Assembly: GCF_014202345.1 (NCBI RefSeq)
Contig: NZ_JACHGO010000004.1
Span: forward strand, 1 to 64,000
DNA from: Desulfovibrio intestinalis
GTDB lineage: Bacteria; Desulfobacterota; Desulfovibrionia; Desulfovibrionales; Desulfovibrionaceae
Reading direction: 5' to 3'
Length of the DNA stretch: 64,000 nt
Below, piece after piece: positions 9,042 through 18,487 of the stretch. Position numbers and translations under genes: made by a program. The notes beneath the pieces are model-generated. The model had not been told where the DNA came from. It worked only from the letters and a program-made list of their open reading frames with translations, and did not search any database. Every line of letters begins with the position of its first letter. The first letter of the stretch is position 1.

Positions 9042-10181
9042 ATGTCTGATTCCATATTTACCATTGAACACAAGGACGGGGCCGCACGAGCCGGAACCCT
9101 GCGAACGGCCCACGGGGTCATACCTACACCCATATTCATGCCCGTGGGGACTGTGGGTTCGGTCAAGGCCATTGCGCCTGACGACCTTGCGGCCGTTGGC
9201 GCGCCCATTATCCTTGGAAATACCTACCACCTGTACCTGCGCCCCGGCGACGAACTTGTGGCCCGGCGAGGCGGCCTGCACGAATTTGCGTCCTGGCCCG
9301 GCTCCATTCTTACGGACAGCGGGGGTTTTCAGGTTTTCAGCCTCAGTTCGCTGCGCAAAATCCGTGAAGAAGGCGTGGAGTTCCGCTCACATCTTGACGG
9401 CTCAAAACATCTTTTCACGCCGGAAAAAGTACTTCAAATCCAGCGCAACCTCAATTCAGACATCATGATGGTGCTGGACGAATGCGTACCCTACGGCGCG
9501 GATTACGACTATACGGCAAAGTCCCTGGCCCTCACCACGCGCTGGGCACAGCGCGCCAGAGCGGCATACCCGGCAGGCACGGCGCACAACCTGCTTTTTG
9601 GCATCACCCAGGGCGGCTTTCATAAAGACCTGCGCAAGCGCTCCATTGAAGAGCTTTGCGGTATGGACTTTGACGGCTTTGCCATCGGCGGCCTTTCAGT
9701 GGGCGAACCCAAGGCGCAGATGTACGATCTGCTCTACCACACCGCCCCCCTGCTGCCCGGGCACAAACCCCGCTATCTTATGGGGGTCGGCACCCCGCTG
9801 GACATCGCCAACGGCATCAACGCCGGGGTGGATATGTTCGATTGCGTGCTGCCCACGCGCAATGCCCGCAATGGCACGCTCTATACTTCTGTGGGCAAGA
9901 TCAACATCAGGCGCAAACAGTTCGCCGAGGATGACGGGCCTCTGGACCCCAATTGCAACTGCTACACCTGCCGCACCTTTTCACGGGCCTACCTGCGCCA
10001 TCTGTACGCCAGCCAGGAGCTGCTGTCCTTCCGGCTCAACTCCCTGCACAACCTCACCTATTTTCTCGACCTTGCCCGTAATGCACGGCAGGCCATCATT
10101 GAAGGACGCTACACCGACTTTCTTGCAAAGATCACTGCGCTCTACCCCGATGAGGCAGCCAAAGCCGCCGAAGGCGCATAG
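9042..10181 (+). CDS. tgt: Queuine tRNA-ribosyltransferase
   Basis: This enzyme exchanges guanine 34 of GUN-anticodon tRNAs for the queuosine precursor preQ1. It carries the catalytic aspartate region DSGGFQVFS (about residue 92), the second aspartate in [14 protein letters not shown] (about residue 268) and the zinc site CNCYTC followed by a downstream histidine (about residues 306-337). The 379-residue form from the ATG at 9042 ([10 protein letters not shown]) matches family length; an upstream ATG would add 27 unrelated residues. No strong ribosome-binding site is seen, so the start is moderately certain. Divergent from the PilZ gene, followed by the GGT-family gene. Confidence 0.94.
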   Translation: MSDSIFTIEHKDGAARAGTLRTAHGVIPTPIFMPVGTVGSVKAIAPDDLAAVGAPIILGNTYHLYLRPGDELVARRGGLHEFASWPGSILTDSGGFQVFSLSSLRKIREEGVEFRSHLDGSKHLFTPEKVLQIQRNLNSDIMMVLDECVPYGADYDYTAKSLALTTRWAQRARAAYPAGTAHNLLFGITQGGFHKDLRKRSIEELCGMDFDGFAIGGLSVGEPKAQMYDLLYHTAPLLPGHKPRYLMGVGTPLDIANGINAGVDMFDCVLPTRNARNGTLYTSVGKINIRRKQFAEDDGPLDPNCNCYTCRTFSRAYLRHLYASQELLSFRLNSLHNLTYFLDLARNARQAIIEGRYTDFLAKITALYPDEAAKAAEGA

Positions 10182-10316
10182 CTTTTCACCGCTCACGATA
10201 CGACGCGGGGCCTCCTTTGCTCCCCGCAGCCTCCTGTGGCATACTGTTTCGCGAAAACATTTCCGGCGCGCTTGGCGCGCCGGAAGTTCCACGGACCAAG
10301 CCACAACGAGGTCACA

Positions 10317-11975
10317 ATGCAGTCCAGCCACAAATATTCCTTCACGCCTTCCACTGCCAGTAATCCCCTGAGCCTGCGGGGGATGGTCACAAGCCCCCAC
10401 TATCTCGCCTCACAGGCAGGACGCGACATCCTGCGCCAGGGCGGCACCGCCGTGGACGCTGCCATTGCCGCCGCCGCAGTGCTTTCTGTGGTGTATCCCC
10501 ACATGTGCGGCATTGGCGGTGACAACTTCTGGCTCATTTATGACGCCGCCTCACAAAGCCTGCGCTCGCTCAACGGCAGTGGGCGTGCGGCACGGGCAGC
10601 CACTGCCGCTCATTACACCGGGCGTGGACACAAGAGCGTACCCACCCGTGGCCCTCTGGCGGCGCTGACCGTTCCCGGCTCGGTGTCCGGCTGGGGCGCG
10701 GCCTTTGAGCACAGCAAGAACACCATGCGGTCTCCTCTCAACTGGGCCGATTTGCTGGCCCCGGCGCGGGAACACGCGGAGGAAGGCTTTGCCGTATCCC
10801 ACTCCCTGGCTGGCAGTCTGGCCTTTGTGAGCAGCGGCAAGCCCAACTACAGCCTGCATCAGTCCAACGGCTTCCGCGATCTCTACCTTACGCCTGACGG
10901 ACATCCCCCGGTCTTCGGCACTGTCATGCGGTTGCCGCAACTGGCTGCAACACTGGCACGGCTTGCCTGTGACGGGCCGAAAGAATTTTACGAAGGCCAT
11001 ACGGCGCGGGCCATTATCGCCGCCATGCAGCAGCAGGGAGGCCTGCTCACACAGGAAGACCTGAGCAGTCACACGGCTGACTGGACCGAGCCCCTGCGTG
11101 TTGATTACAGGGGCTATACTGCCTGTACGCCGCCGCCCAACTGTCAGGGCATGGCTACCCTTGAGATTCTCAACATCCTCAGTCAGATGGATGTAAATTC
11201 TCTGGGCGAAGGCACGGCTGGCTATTATCATGTCATGGCCGAAGCCACCCGCGAGGCCTTTATTGACAGGCAACGCTACCTGACAGACCCGGAATTTGCC
11301 CACATTCCCACAGACCGCCTGCTCTCGAAAGAGCACGGACGTCAGCAGGCGGCGCGTATCAGCATGAGCAAATGCGCAGGCGTTCTGCCCCCTCTGCCCC
11401 CCGGCGGCGACACCATCTGGCTTGGTGTTGTGGACGCTGCGGGCAACGCGGTTTCGCTCATACAAAGTATTTATCATGAATTCGGTTCAGGCGTGGTGGC
11501 CAGTGGCGCTGGCTTTGTGCTGCAAAACCGGGGCTGTGCCTTTTCCCTGGAGGCTGACCACGTCAACTGCCTGCTGCCGGGCAAGCGCACCCTGCACACC
11601 CTGACGCCAGCCATGCTGCTCAAGGATGGGCAGCCTCACCTTGTGTACGGCAGTATGGGAGGCGACGGGCAACCGCAAACCATCGCAGCTATGACCACCC
11701 GCATCGTGGACTTCGGCATGAGCCCGCAGGACGCCGTCAATGCGCCGCGCTGGCTTTTGGGCAGAAGCTGGGGAGCGGAATCCAACGACCTCAAGCTTGA
11801 AGGGCGCATTCCCGAAAGTATAGCGCAGGAACTGCGCCGCCGTGGGCATGAAGTGCGGCAGGTAGAAGATTTTACAGAACTGATGGGTCACGCCGGGGCC
11901 ATACTGCGTCGGCCCAACGGCATCTGGCAGGGAGCCACTGACCCCCGTGGGGACGGACAGGTGGCAGCGCTTTAG
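10317..11975 (+). CDS. Gamma-glutamyltransferase family protein
   Basis: This Ntn-hydrolase homologue (552 residues) resembles the YwrD-like branch that cleaves or transfers gamma-glutamyl groups. Typical landmarks are GMVTSPHYLASQAG, the GGTAVDAAIAAAAVLSVVYPH block and the predicted self-processing threonine in GGDTIWLGVVDAAGNAVSLI (about residue 370). In classical GGT this site reads TTHxSVVD; here the second residue and the histidine differ. No signal peptide is visible, so the enzyme is probably cytoplasmic, unlike the periplasmic E. coli enzyme. GAGG precedes the chosen ATG. Substrate is unknown; glutathione is not assured in a strict anaerobe. Confidence 0.85.
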   Translation: MQSSHKYSFTPSTASNPLSLRGMVTSPHYLASQAGRDILRQGGTAVDAAIAAAAVLSVVYPHMCGIGGDNFWLIYDAASQSLRSLNGSGRAARAATAAHYTGRGHKSVPTRGPLAALTVPGSVSGWGAAFEHSKNTMRSPLNWADLLAPAREHAEEGFAVSHSLAGSLAFVSSGKPNYSLHQSNGFRDLYLTPDGHPPVFGTVMRLPQLAATLARLACDGPKEFYEGHTARAIIAAMQQQGGLLTQEDLSSHTADWTEPLRVDYRGYTACTPPPNCQGMATLEILNILSQMDVNSLGEGTAGYYHVMAEATREAFIDRQRYLTDPEFAHIPTDRLLSKEHGRQQAARISMSKCAGVLPPLPPGGDTIWLGVVDAAGNAVSLIQSIYHEFGSGVVASGAGFVLQNRGCAFSLEADHVNCLLPGKRTLHTLTPAMLLKDGQPHLVYGSMGGDGQPQTIAAMTTRIVDFGMSPQDAVNAPRWLLGRSWGAESNDLKLEGRIPESIAQELRRRGHEVRQVEDFTELMGHAGAILRRPNGIWQGATDPRGDGQVAAL

Positions 11976-12514
11976 AACCTTTTGGGTTTAAAACTCTGTG
12001 TGGTGAGGGACTCTTTTTCAAAAGGGTCGCCTCCCCTTTCTCACAACTGCAACGCCTCTCTTCCCTTTTCACCTCCCTACCTGAAGCGACATCACTCCCC
12101 CAACTTGCCATCCCAGGCAAAGGCGGGCGATGGCATTGCGCGGCACGCAGGGAGATCACCCGACCGGAGGGAGGGAAGCTCCCGAAGCAATAACCGCGCA
12201 GCCCTCGCTGATTGGCGATACTTGGAAAACCCCAGGCGGGGTCGTCCGGGGGGAGTGCAGAGGGGGCCTCGGAGGGGCGGCAGCCCCTAACAGGCCCCCC
12301 TCTGCCGCCCGCCGCGCAGGCGGCCCAAACAACATAAACGGGAAAGCCCCCGTGCCCGCAGGGCACACACTACGAAAGATAAAAACTTGCGGCTCAAACA
12401 CTGAAAGTCCCCGTGCCCGCGCAACTTCCCTCGCAAAACGCAGTTCCTCTCTTTCCCCTTCGCACTCCGCCCGGCCGCCATGCCCCAGGGCACAACTACC
12501 CGCGTTAATACAGC
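11976..12514. other. Gene-free stretch carrying a GC-rich repeat
   Basis: No gene is supported. Most of it is occupied by the inverted GC-rich repeat described separately. The open frames found across it are proline-, glycine- and arginine-rich translations of the repeat and have no family features. Confidence 0.6.
12131..12325 (+). repeat. GC-rich dispersed repeat, copy 1
   Basis: This ~195-bp unit is repeated in opposite orientation at 20680-20869. A core of 35 bases (12244-12278) is identical to the reverse complement of 20725-20759. Beyond it the copies differ by single substitutions and small indels, and both ends (TGGCATTGCGCGG and CGCGCAGGCGGCC) are shared. Confidence 0.85.
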
Positions 12515-12549
12515 AAAAAGGGAGCCACAGGCTTTTGCCTGTGGCTCCC
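12515..12549 (-). terminator. Terminator of the 93-residue protein gene
   Basis: A perfect 13-bp stem (12520-12532 with 12537-12549) closes a TTTT loop. On the minus strand it is followed by a run of five T. It ends the small operon reading leftward from 14795. Confidence 0.85.
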
Positions 12550-12631
12550 GTAATTCTGAGGCTTTTCGCTATGCAACACCCGCAAAAAAGACTGGCTGCG
12601 GCGTTGATAAACTGTATACCGCGCTAAAAAC

Positions 12632-12913
12632 CTAGCTTATCCAGCTACTGAGTGCGTCCACGATCTTGCGGGCCTGCTCGGCGCTGGAAATCGTAAACTT
12701 GGATTGCTGGCGGTATTCGCCGCCGGACTTCTTATAACGCCGAATAGCATACACATCCGGCCCAAAATCGTCTTTTTCGGGCTGCCACTGCTGATACCGG
12801 AACAAAATGGTCGTCCACAGCCCCTTGCTCAGCACAACCTTGTCCAGCTCATTCACAATGATCTGGCCGTTTTCTTCAAACTGTACTGTAAGATCGTCAA
12901 TGGTTTCGTTCAA
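12632..12913 (-). CDS. Conserved hypothetical protein, possibly PC4-like
   Basis: The 93-residue protein is not assigned with certainty. It has alternating strands (ENGQIIVNELDKVVLSKGLWTT and YAIRRYKKSGGEYRQQSKFTI) followed by a C-terminal helix (SAEQARKIVDALSSW). This beta-strand block plus helix recalls the PC4/YdbC single-stranded nucleic-acid-binding fold, but that is inference from pattern only. No membrane segment or signal peptide. It follows the 76-residue gene by about 50 bp on the same strand and ends before a strong terminator. Confidence 0.6.
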   Translation of the reverse strand: MNETIDDLTVQFEENGQIIVNELDKVVLSKGLWTTILFRYQQWQPEKDDFGPDVYAIRRYKKSGGEYRQQSKFTISSAEQARKIVDALSSWIS

Positions 12914-12963
12914 AATGCTTTCTCCCTGCGGGGGCTATGGCCGCTCCTCCAACGGAGCAAAAT

Positions 12964-13194
12964 TTATCCGGCGTAATTCGCCAGCAGACCTTTAACTGTT
13001 TCAGGAAGTTGAGGCACATTAACCGTCATTTCTGCCGGGCCTGGACCGTACTCACGGGCAATGATAGCACCCGAGGCGGACAGGGCCATCAGACACTCGG
13101 TTATGGTAAGACTTTGTCCAGAAGCTACCTTCCTGCCAAGCATGGACAAGATAATTTCACTTGTACCCAACGGACTGATTTTACCAAATTCCAT
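12964..13194 (-). CDS. Small hypothetical protein
   Basis: The 76-residue protein is not recognised. It is mostly helical in appearance, with SEIILSMLGRKV and ECLMALSASGAII segments and no clear membrane span. The start at MEFGKIS is chosen because GAGGAGG lies six bases before this ATG; the longer frame would put the ribosome-binding site inside the gene. It lies 68 bp after the stop of the spermidine-synthase-like gene and 50 bp before the 93-residue gene, so the three are probably cotranscribed. Confidence 0.6.
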   Translation of the reverse strand: MEFGKISPLGTSEIILSMLGRKVASGQSLTITECLMALSASGAIIAREYGPGPAEMTVNVPQLPETVKGLLANYAG

Positions 13195-13262
13195 ATGCTG
13201 CCTCCTCAAACTTGCTGCATCAGGCTACATTTTTCGCCGCAGTACCGCAAGAGAAGAACAAT

Positions 13263-14795
13263 CTACTGCCGCAACAGCATCAGAGCATACCGCTCCACCG
13301 GGGCAAAGTCGTCGGTAAGGGGCGGCGTGTCAAAAACCAGCGGATCCGCATGGCGTGTAGACAGCAGGGAGGCCACAGCTTCGCTGGCTGCCCCGCCTGC
13401 GGCTTGCGCCGTCAGCATTTCCTCTGTCATGCCGTCCCTTTTTTCGGGAAAGGCCACAACCATAAGGTTTTGCACTTCATCCGGCCTGTCTGGGCGCGAC
13501 ACGCAGTATACCTGCACCTCGGCGAACTCCCCTGTCAATGCTTTGTAGATGCCTTGAAACAAACGGCCATCGTCACCGCTTACTGCTGAAATAACATTCA
13601 TGAGCAAAGCGCCGCCGGGAGCCACGGCTCGACGTAAGGCCTGGGCAGCTTCCACCGTGCCCATCTGAAAGGGCACCGCGTAGTGCGAATTGAAAACATC
13701 CACAAAAACCAGATCATACTGTTCTTTCTGGCGGTTCAAAAAAGCTCTGGCATCTTCGTGCCTTACTGTAAGGCGCGCGTCGTCTTCAAGGGCAAACCAG
13801 CGGCGCGCGGTATCGGTCATGGCCGGATCAATCTCCACCACGGTCATATGCACTTCACCGGGCGCGGCCAAAGCCGATTTGCCTGCCAAAATCCACTTGG
13901 GCACGGAATAGCCCCCGCCGCCAAGCATGAGCACAGAACGGGCCTGGGGTACAAAATGGGGGCCAAGGGCGTAAAATCGCGTGTACTGAAAATAGAGATC
14001 AGCCGGGGCATCCAGATACATGCCCGACTGGCTGTAGCCGGGGTCTGTCGCCATCAGGCGCACTGCGCGCCCCCCTTCGCCCCAGTCCACACCTTCATAA
14101 ATACGGATGCTGTTATAGGGACTTTCCACAAGACGCATACCGCCCCTGTCTTCCTGCCAGCTTCCGTACATGCCGTTCACGACGGCCCCTATCAGACACA
14201 GGGCCAGCAAGGCCACGCGAACTTTGCCGCCTTTTGCCGCATTGCAAAGCGAAATCACCAACATGCACACGGCCACACCCCACAGGATGCTGGCGCTGCC
14301 AAAAAAGGAAATGAGAACAAAGCCGCCCAAAAAGGTGCCAAGGATGCTGCCCGCCGTAGACAGGGCGTACAGCCGCCCCACCGTGGCCCCTGCGGTGTCG
14401 ACGCTGCCTATACGCAGACGGATGGCGTATGGGCTTATCATGCCGAAAAAGAAGGCAGGCAGGGCAAAAATGCCCACAGCAGCGGCCACGGCGGCCACAT
14501 ACAGATTGCCAATGCCCTCTGTTACCCACTGGCCCACCAGCGCGTGACACAAAGCCGTAAGCGCGCTGCCAAGACCTGCTCCGGCAAGGGCAAGGGCAAG
14601 ACCCCGGCGCGAAAGATGCCTGTCGGCCAAACGGCCGCCAGCCCATGCTCCCAGTGCCAGACAGGCCAGCACCACGCCGATAAGACTTGTCCAGACTATA
14701 GCTGATGTGCCTACATAGGGGGCGAGCACTCGCGCGCCCACCATTTCCAGCACCATAACCAGCGCACCACTCAAAAAAACCGTCAGTTCCAGCAT
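13263..14795 (-). CDS. Membrane-fused spermidine synthase-like protein
   Basis: The 510-residue protein has an N-terminal membrane half (about residues 1-215, six to seven hydrophobic segments with conserved LVMVLEMVGARVLAPYVG) and a C-terminal SAM-type domain. The latter shows LMLGGGGYSVPKWIL, TVVEIDPAMTDTARRW and LVFVDVFNSHYAVP, resembling aminopropyltransferases. Such fusions are widespread, but their reaction is mostly unproven; polyamine synthesis is a guess. The ATG at 14795 is preceded by AAAAGGAG, and the membrane segment begins at once. It heads a likely three-gene operon with two small hypotheticals. Confidence 0.75.
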   Translation of the reverse strand: MLELTVFLSGALVMVLEMVGARVLAPYVGTSAIVWTSLIGVVLACLALGAWAGGRLADRHLSRRGLALALAGAGLGSALTALCHALVGQWVTEGIGNLYVAAVAAAVGIFALPAFFFGMISPYAIRLRIGSVDTAGATVGRLYALSTAGSILGTFLGGFVLISFFGSASILWGVAVCMLVISLCNAAKGGKVRVALLALCLIGAVVNGMYGSWQEDRGGMRLVESPYNSIRIYEGVDWGEGGRAVRLMATDPGYSQSGMYLDAPADLYFQYTRFYALGPHFVPQARSVLMLGGGGYSVPKWILAGKSALAAPGEVHMTVVEIDPAMTDTARRWFALEDDARLTVRHEDARAFLNRQKEQYDLVFVDVFNSHYAVPFQMGTVEAAQALRRAVAPGGALLMNVISAVSGDDGRLFQGIYKALTGEFAEVQVYCVSRPDRPDEVQNLMVVAFPEKRDGMTEEMLTAQAAGGAASEAVASLLSTRHADPLVFDTPPLTDDFAPVERYALMLLRQ

Positions 14796-15148
14796 GGCGC
14801 TCCTTTTGGGGTCCTGCCCCTGGCGGTTGGGTGAAGCTACGCCAGTGCGGCAAAAACCACGCCAGCAAAGACTCACCTCAGTCATCATCAAAAACAGTCA
14901 GCTTTGAAATGCTTCGGCCTTCAAAGCCAATCAACTGAAAAACATCTTCTCAGCCGTGCAATGTCATATCACTACGGCTATCATAGTCTGCGTACTGCCG
15001 GACATTGGCCTGCTCGCTATCGGATATTGAGCATATGCAAGGCCAATCGTAGGCCCGCCGCTCTGCAAAGAAGAACAACCTGTCCGTCGCCTGCCCGGTT
15101 TTTTGAGGGAATCCGCACGGCATGTTCAGGCGGCAAGGGCGAAGTAGT
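14796..15148. other. Gene-free stretch
   Basis: About 350 bases between tadA and the spermidine-synthase-like gene contain no supported gene. I see no strong hairpin or promoter. It should hold the promoter of the downstream minus-strand operon. Confidence 0.4.
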
Positions 15149-15718
15149 TCACTCCTCTCGCCGGGCTGCGAAAAAATCGTGCAGCAGCGCTGCACATTCC
15201 TCAGCCCGTATGCCCCCCATATGCCAGATGCTGTGATTGGCGCTCTGGGCGTCAAAATACTCGGCGCGGGAAACAACGGCCCCGGCCTGCGAATCAGCCG
15301 CGCCATAAACCACTCCGGCAAGGCGGGCATGGATGCAGGCGGCAGCGCACATGGCGCAAGGCTCGAGAGTAACCACCAGCACACAGCCGCCAAGCCTGTA
15401 GTTGCCAAACGCAGTCCCGGCCCGGCGCAATGCCTGAATTTCGGCGTGGGCTGTGGGGTCGTGCAGGGCCACGGGGGCATTGCCCTCCTCGGCCAGCACC
15501 CTGCCGTCAGGGGCGACCAGCACCGCCCCCACGGGTATTTCCCCTGCGGATGCAGCCATTGTGGCACGTTCAAGAGCGCGCCCCATAAGACTTTCCCAGC
15601 TATGCCCCGGCGGAGCGGAAGGCACAGGCCCGGCTGGCGCAAAAACGCGAACTCCCCCATTCCCGGAGGCAAGGCCACCGGGATGGGGGAAGGAAGGATT
15701 CGACGCCTGACGCCTCAT
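15149..15718 (-). CDS. tadA: tRNA-specific adenosine deaminase
   Basis: TadA converts adenosine 34 of tRNA-Arg to inosine. The zinc and catalytic motifs are complete: HAE (about residue 90) and PCAMC (about residues 119-123). The 189-residue frame is longer than the usual 150-170. About 40 proline- and glycine-rich residues precede the family homology, which begins near SWESLMGRALERA, so the true start may be downstream; no strong ribosome-binding site decides it. It follows the LOG-family gene on the same strand with an 8-bp gap, so the two are likely cotranscribed. Confidence 0.92.
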   Translation of the reverse strand: MRRQASNPSFPHPGGLASGNGGVRVFAPAGPVPSAPPGHSWESLMGRALERATMAASAGEIPVGAVLVAPDGRVLAEEGNAPVALHDPTAHAEIQALRRAGTAFGNYRLGGCVLVVTLEPCAMCAAACIHARLAGVVYGAADSQAGAVVSRAEYFDAQSANHSIWHMGGIRAEECAALLHDFFAARREE

Positions 15719-15726
15719 GCAGCGCC

Positions 15727-16395
15727 CTACAGAATAACTATCTTGCGCAGGTGGTTGACCACTTCTTCAGGCGTGTCGCACACGGTGATGAGACGGTCAA
15801 TTTCCTTTTCATTGATAAACCCGCGCGCGGCCATGTTCTTGCGCAACCACTCCACCATGCCGCTCCAGAAACTGGAATCGTACAGCACGATGGGGAAGGG
15901 ACGCGTACGGCCAGTCTGGGCCAGCACGAAAGCCTCGGAGAGTTCGTCAATGGTACCCATGCCGCCGGGCATGACCACATACGCCATAGCATATTTTACG
16001 AACATGAACTTGCGGATGAAAAAGTAGCGGAAATTGCAGCGGGTTTTCACATACTGGTTGCAGCCCTGCTCATGCGGCAGGTGGATGTGCAGCCCCACAG
16101 ATTCGCCACCAGCATCAAAAGCGCCCTTGTTGGCCGCTTCCATAACGCCGGGGCCGCCGCCGGTGATGATGCCGAAGCCAGCTTCAACCAGCAAACGAGA
16201 AATCTTTTCGGCGTCCTTGTATTCCTGTGTATCAGGCGTGCTTCGGGCCGAGCCGAAGATGGAGATGCAATTGACCTTAAGGCTGTTAAGAGTGTCCAGA
16301 GCCTCCACCATTTCGGCCATGATGCGAAAAGTACGCCAGGATTCTGTGGTGACAGAGGCCAGATCGTCCACGATATTCTGTTGCAGTTCAGGCAT
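15727..16395 (-). CDS. LOG family protein, putative nucleotide hydrolase
   Basis: The 222-residue protein carries both signatures of the LOG ("lysine decarboxylase"-like) family: GGGPGVMEAANKGA (about residue 78) and PGGMGTIDELSEAF (about residue 142). Characterised members release the base from nucleoside 5'-monophosphates. Old annotations as lysine decarboxylase are wrong for this family. AAGGAG precedes the ATG. It is likely cotranscribed with tadA. The physiological nucleotide is unknown. Confidence 0.85.
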   Translation of the reverse strand: MPELQQNIVDDLASVTTESWRTFRIMAEMVEALDTLNSLKVNCISIFGSARSTPDTQEYKDAEKISRLLVEAGFGIITGGGPGVMEAANKGAFDAGGESVGLHIHLPHEQGCNQYVKTRCNFRYFFIRKFMFVKYAMAYVVMPGGMGTIDELSEAFVLAQTGRTRPFPIVLYDSSFWSGMVEWLRKNMAARGFINEKEIDRLITVCDTPEEVVNHLRKIVIL

Positions 16396-16416
16396 GAAAA
16401 CTCCTTGGTATATCTT

Positions 16417-16701
16417 TCAGAACTTCCGAAAAAAGCCGACATGAAGAACGGACAGCAGCGGTAGGCAACCCCTGCGGCCGCGTGGGTCTTCCAGAACGGA
16501 AGCGCGCAAATGTGCCGGAAGCCAGCTGACGCCCGGCGGAATCAGGGTCGCAGTATAAGTGGGCCGCACGGTAAAGGCAATGCACAGCTTGTACGGTATT
16601 GAAATAAGGGCCAAAGCCGCAATAACCAACAAACGGCGCAGGCTTGACGCTATGCGCCCCAAGCGGCTATGGAAAAAAGTCCCCAAACGCGGCTTGCGCA
16701 T
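16417..16701 (-). CDS. Possible small membrane protein
   Basis: A 94-residue frame just upstream of the LOG-family gene has a basic N-terminus and a hydrophobic segment (LLVIAALALISIPYKLCIA, about residues 25-43), as in a signal anchor. The rest has no known motif. The ribosome-binding site is weak (AGG), and the arginine-rich composition is also what GC-rich non-coding DNA gives. I list it with low confidence. It would fill most of the 465-base gap to the next gene; nothing else is seen there. Confidence 0.25.
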   Translation of the reverse strand: MRKPRLGTFFHSRLGRIASSLRRLLVIAALALISIPYKLCIAFTVRPTYTATLIPPGVSWLPAHLRASVLEDPRGRRGCLPLLSVLHVGFFRKF

Positions 16702-16861
16702 AACGCATGCCTATGTTTACAGCGTTTCGACACATCGCCCCCCTGTACAGCACCGGGCTTTGCGATGCGGGGCCCGTTAGACGAAAAGCGGCTGCCAGCC
16801 AGATTTTCGCCATAACGGACTTTGCGGCTGTTCAGGCCGTCAATTACTATCGGAGGCCACG

Positions 16862-18472
16862 ATGAAGGTTCAACTTCTGGGCGCGGCGCAAACCGTGACC
16901 GGTTCCTGTTACATGATAGAGGCATGCGGCAAACGTTTTTGTATCGACTGCGGCATGCACCAGGGCAACAAGGCCATTGAAGCCCGCAACCGCGAAACCG
17001 AAGTCTACCGCCCCACAGACATCGACTTCATGCTCATCACCCACGCCCACATCGACCATTCCGGCTTGCTGCCTCGCATGGTGCGTGACGGATTCGACAA
17101 TCCCGTATACTGCACCAAGGCCACCAGCGAGCTGCTGGACCTCATGCTTCAGGACAGCGCCCATATTCAGGAAATGGAAGCCCAGTGGGAAGCCAAAAAA
17201 TACATGCGCCGCGGCCTGAAAAATCCCCCAGCCGCTCTTTATACCGTGGCCGACGCCCAAAAAGCCGTGACCATGTTTTCTCCCGTGGATTATCACAAAT
17301 CCTTTGAGCCAGCCCCCGGCATCCGCGTCACCTATTACGACGCCGGGCACATTCTCGGTTCGGGCTCTCTGCGCATTGAAGCGGACGAAGACGGCAAGAC
17401 CACCAGCCTCATCTTTTCCGGCGACATCGGCCGCCCGCAGTCCCTTATTGTGCGCAGCCCTGAAAGCCCGCCACAGGCCGACTACGTGTTTATGGAGTCC
17501 ACCTACGGCGACCGCGACCACAAAAATGAGGACGTGAGCGACCAGGAACTGGCCGAAGCCATCGCCTACAGCTATGGCAAGGGCGAAAAGGTCATCATTC
17601 CCGCCTTTGCCGTAGAGCGCACGCAGGAAGTTCTGTACTGCCTGCATGTGTTGAGCAAGCAGGGCAAACTGCCCGAAGACATGCCCGTCTATGTGGACAG
17701 CCCCCTGGCCATCCGCGCCACTGAAGTCTTTGAGCGCAACCGCGAGCTGTTTGACGATGCGGCGCAAAAGATGCTCAACAACGGCGACAACCCGTTTTCT
17801 CTGCCCAATCTGCGTTACACTTTGTCCGTGGCGGAATCGCAGGCCATCAATGACTACAAGGGTCCGGCCATTGTTATTTCGGCCAGCGGCATGTGCAACG
17901 CGGGCCGCGTGCGCCATCACCTGCGCCACAACATCTGGAAGCCCGGCGCAAGTATCGTCTTTGTGGGTTATCAGGCCGTCGGCACGCCGGGCCGCAAAAT
18001 TGTTGAAAAAGCCAAAAAGATCACTCTGTTTGGCGAAGATATGGACGTGGCCGCCCGCATTTTCACCATCAACGGGTTCTCGGGCCATGCCGGGCAGAGC
18101 CAGCTTCTTGACTGGCTGGCTCCGCTGACGCACAGCTGCGCCCAGGTGTTCTTGACCCACGGTGAAACCAAGGCCCAGGAAACCCTGGCCCGGCTCATCA
18201 AGGAACGCTTTGACATCAAGCCCCATATAGCCTCTTATCTGGAAGAACTGACGCTGGACGGCTGCCAGGCTGCCGAAACCGTCACGCACGAAACCAAGGC
18301 GCATCCCAAGGTGGACTGGAACTTTCTTACCAACGAAGTGGAACGCAAGTGGGGCATGTTCAAGGGCAAGCTGGCCGATGTGGAAGGCCGCCCCTGGGTG
18401 GAACAGACAGATCTGCAGGAAGCACTGGAAAAAATGGATTACGCCCTCACGCGACTTATCTCGCGTATGTAG
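16862..18472 (+). CDS. Beta-CASP MBL-fold RNA metallo-hydrolase
   Basis: The 536-residue protein has a metallo-beta-lactamase domain with the zinc motif THAHIDHSG (about residue 60), a DAGHILGSGS segment, a beta-CASP insertion and the late HGE motif (FLTHGETKAQ). Related proteins are exonucleases or endonucleases acting on RNA, comparable to CPSF-73 and YsiH-type enzymes. It lacks an S1 or KH domain. GGAGG precedes the ATG. The next gene, rsmD, begins 15 bp later, so it may be part of the rsmD-coaD-miaA transcript, in keeping with RNA metabolism. Confidence 0.85.
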   Translation: MKVQLLGAAQTVTGSCYMIEACGKRFCIDCGMHQGNKAIEARNRETEVYRPTDIDFMLITHAHIDHSGLLPRMVRDGFDNPVYCTKATSELLDLMLQDSAHIQEMEAQWEAKKYMRRGLKNPPAALYTVADAQKAVTMFSPVDYHKSFEPAPGIRVTYYDAGHILGSGSLRIEADEDGKTTSLIFSGDIGRPQSLIVRSPESPPQADYVFMESTYGDRDHKNEDVSDQELAEAIAYSYGKGEKVIIPAFAVERTQEVLYCLHVLSKQGKLPEDMPVYVDSPLAIRATEVFERNRELFDDAAQKMLNNGDNPFSLPNLRYTLSVAESQAINDYKGPAIVISASGMCNAGRVRHHLRHNIWKPGASIVFVGYQAVGTPGRKIVEKAKKITLFGEDMDVAARIFTINGFSGHAGQSQLLDWLAPLTHSCAQVFLTHGETKAQETLARLIKERFDIKPHIASYLEELTLDGCQAAETVTHETKAHPKVDWNFLTNEVERKWGMFKGKLADVEGRPWVEQTDLQEALEKMDYALTRLISRM

Positions 18473-18487
18473 GGACACAGGAACATC

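Noticed and set aside
12130..12627. 165-codon frame across the GC-rich repeat
   Set aside because: Its product is only the translated repeat (Pro/Gly/Arg-rich); the same happens in the inverted copy at 20557-20790.
15727..16395. Annotation as lysine decarboxylase
   Set aside because: The PGGxGT and GGGPGVMEA motifs define the LOG nucleotide-hydrolase family; no PLP decarboxylase features are present.
16847..18478. 543-codon open frame antisense to the beta-CASP gene
   Set aside because: Antisense shadow; the plus-strand gene has all zinc motifs and a ribosome-binding site.
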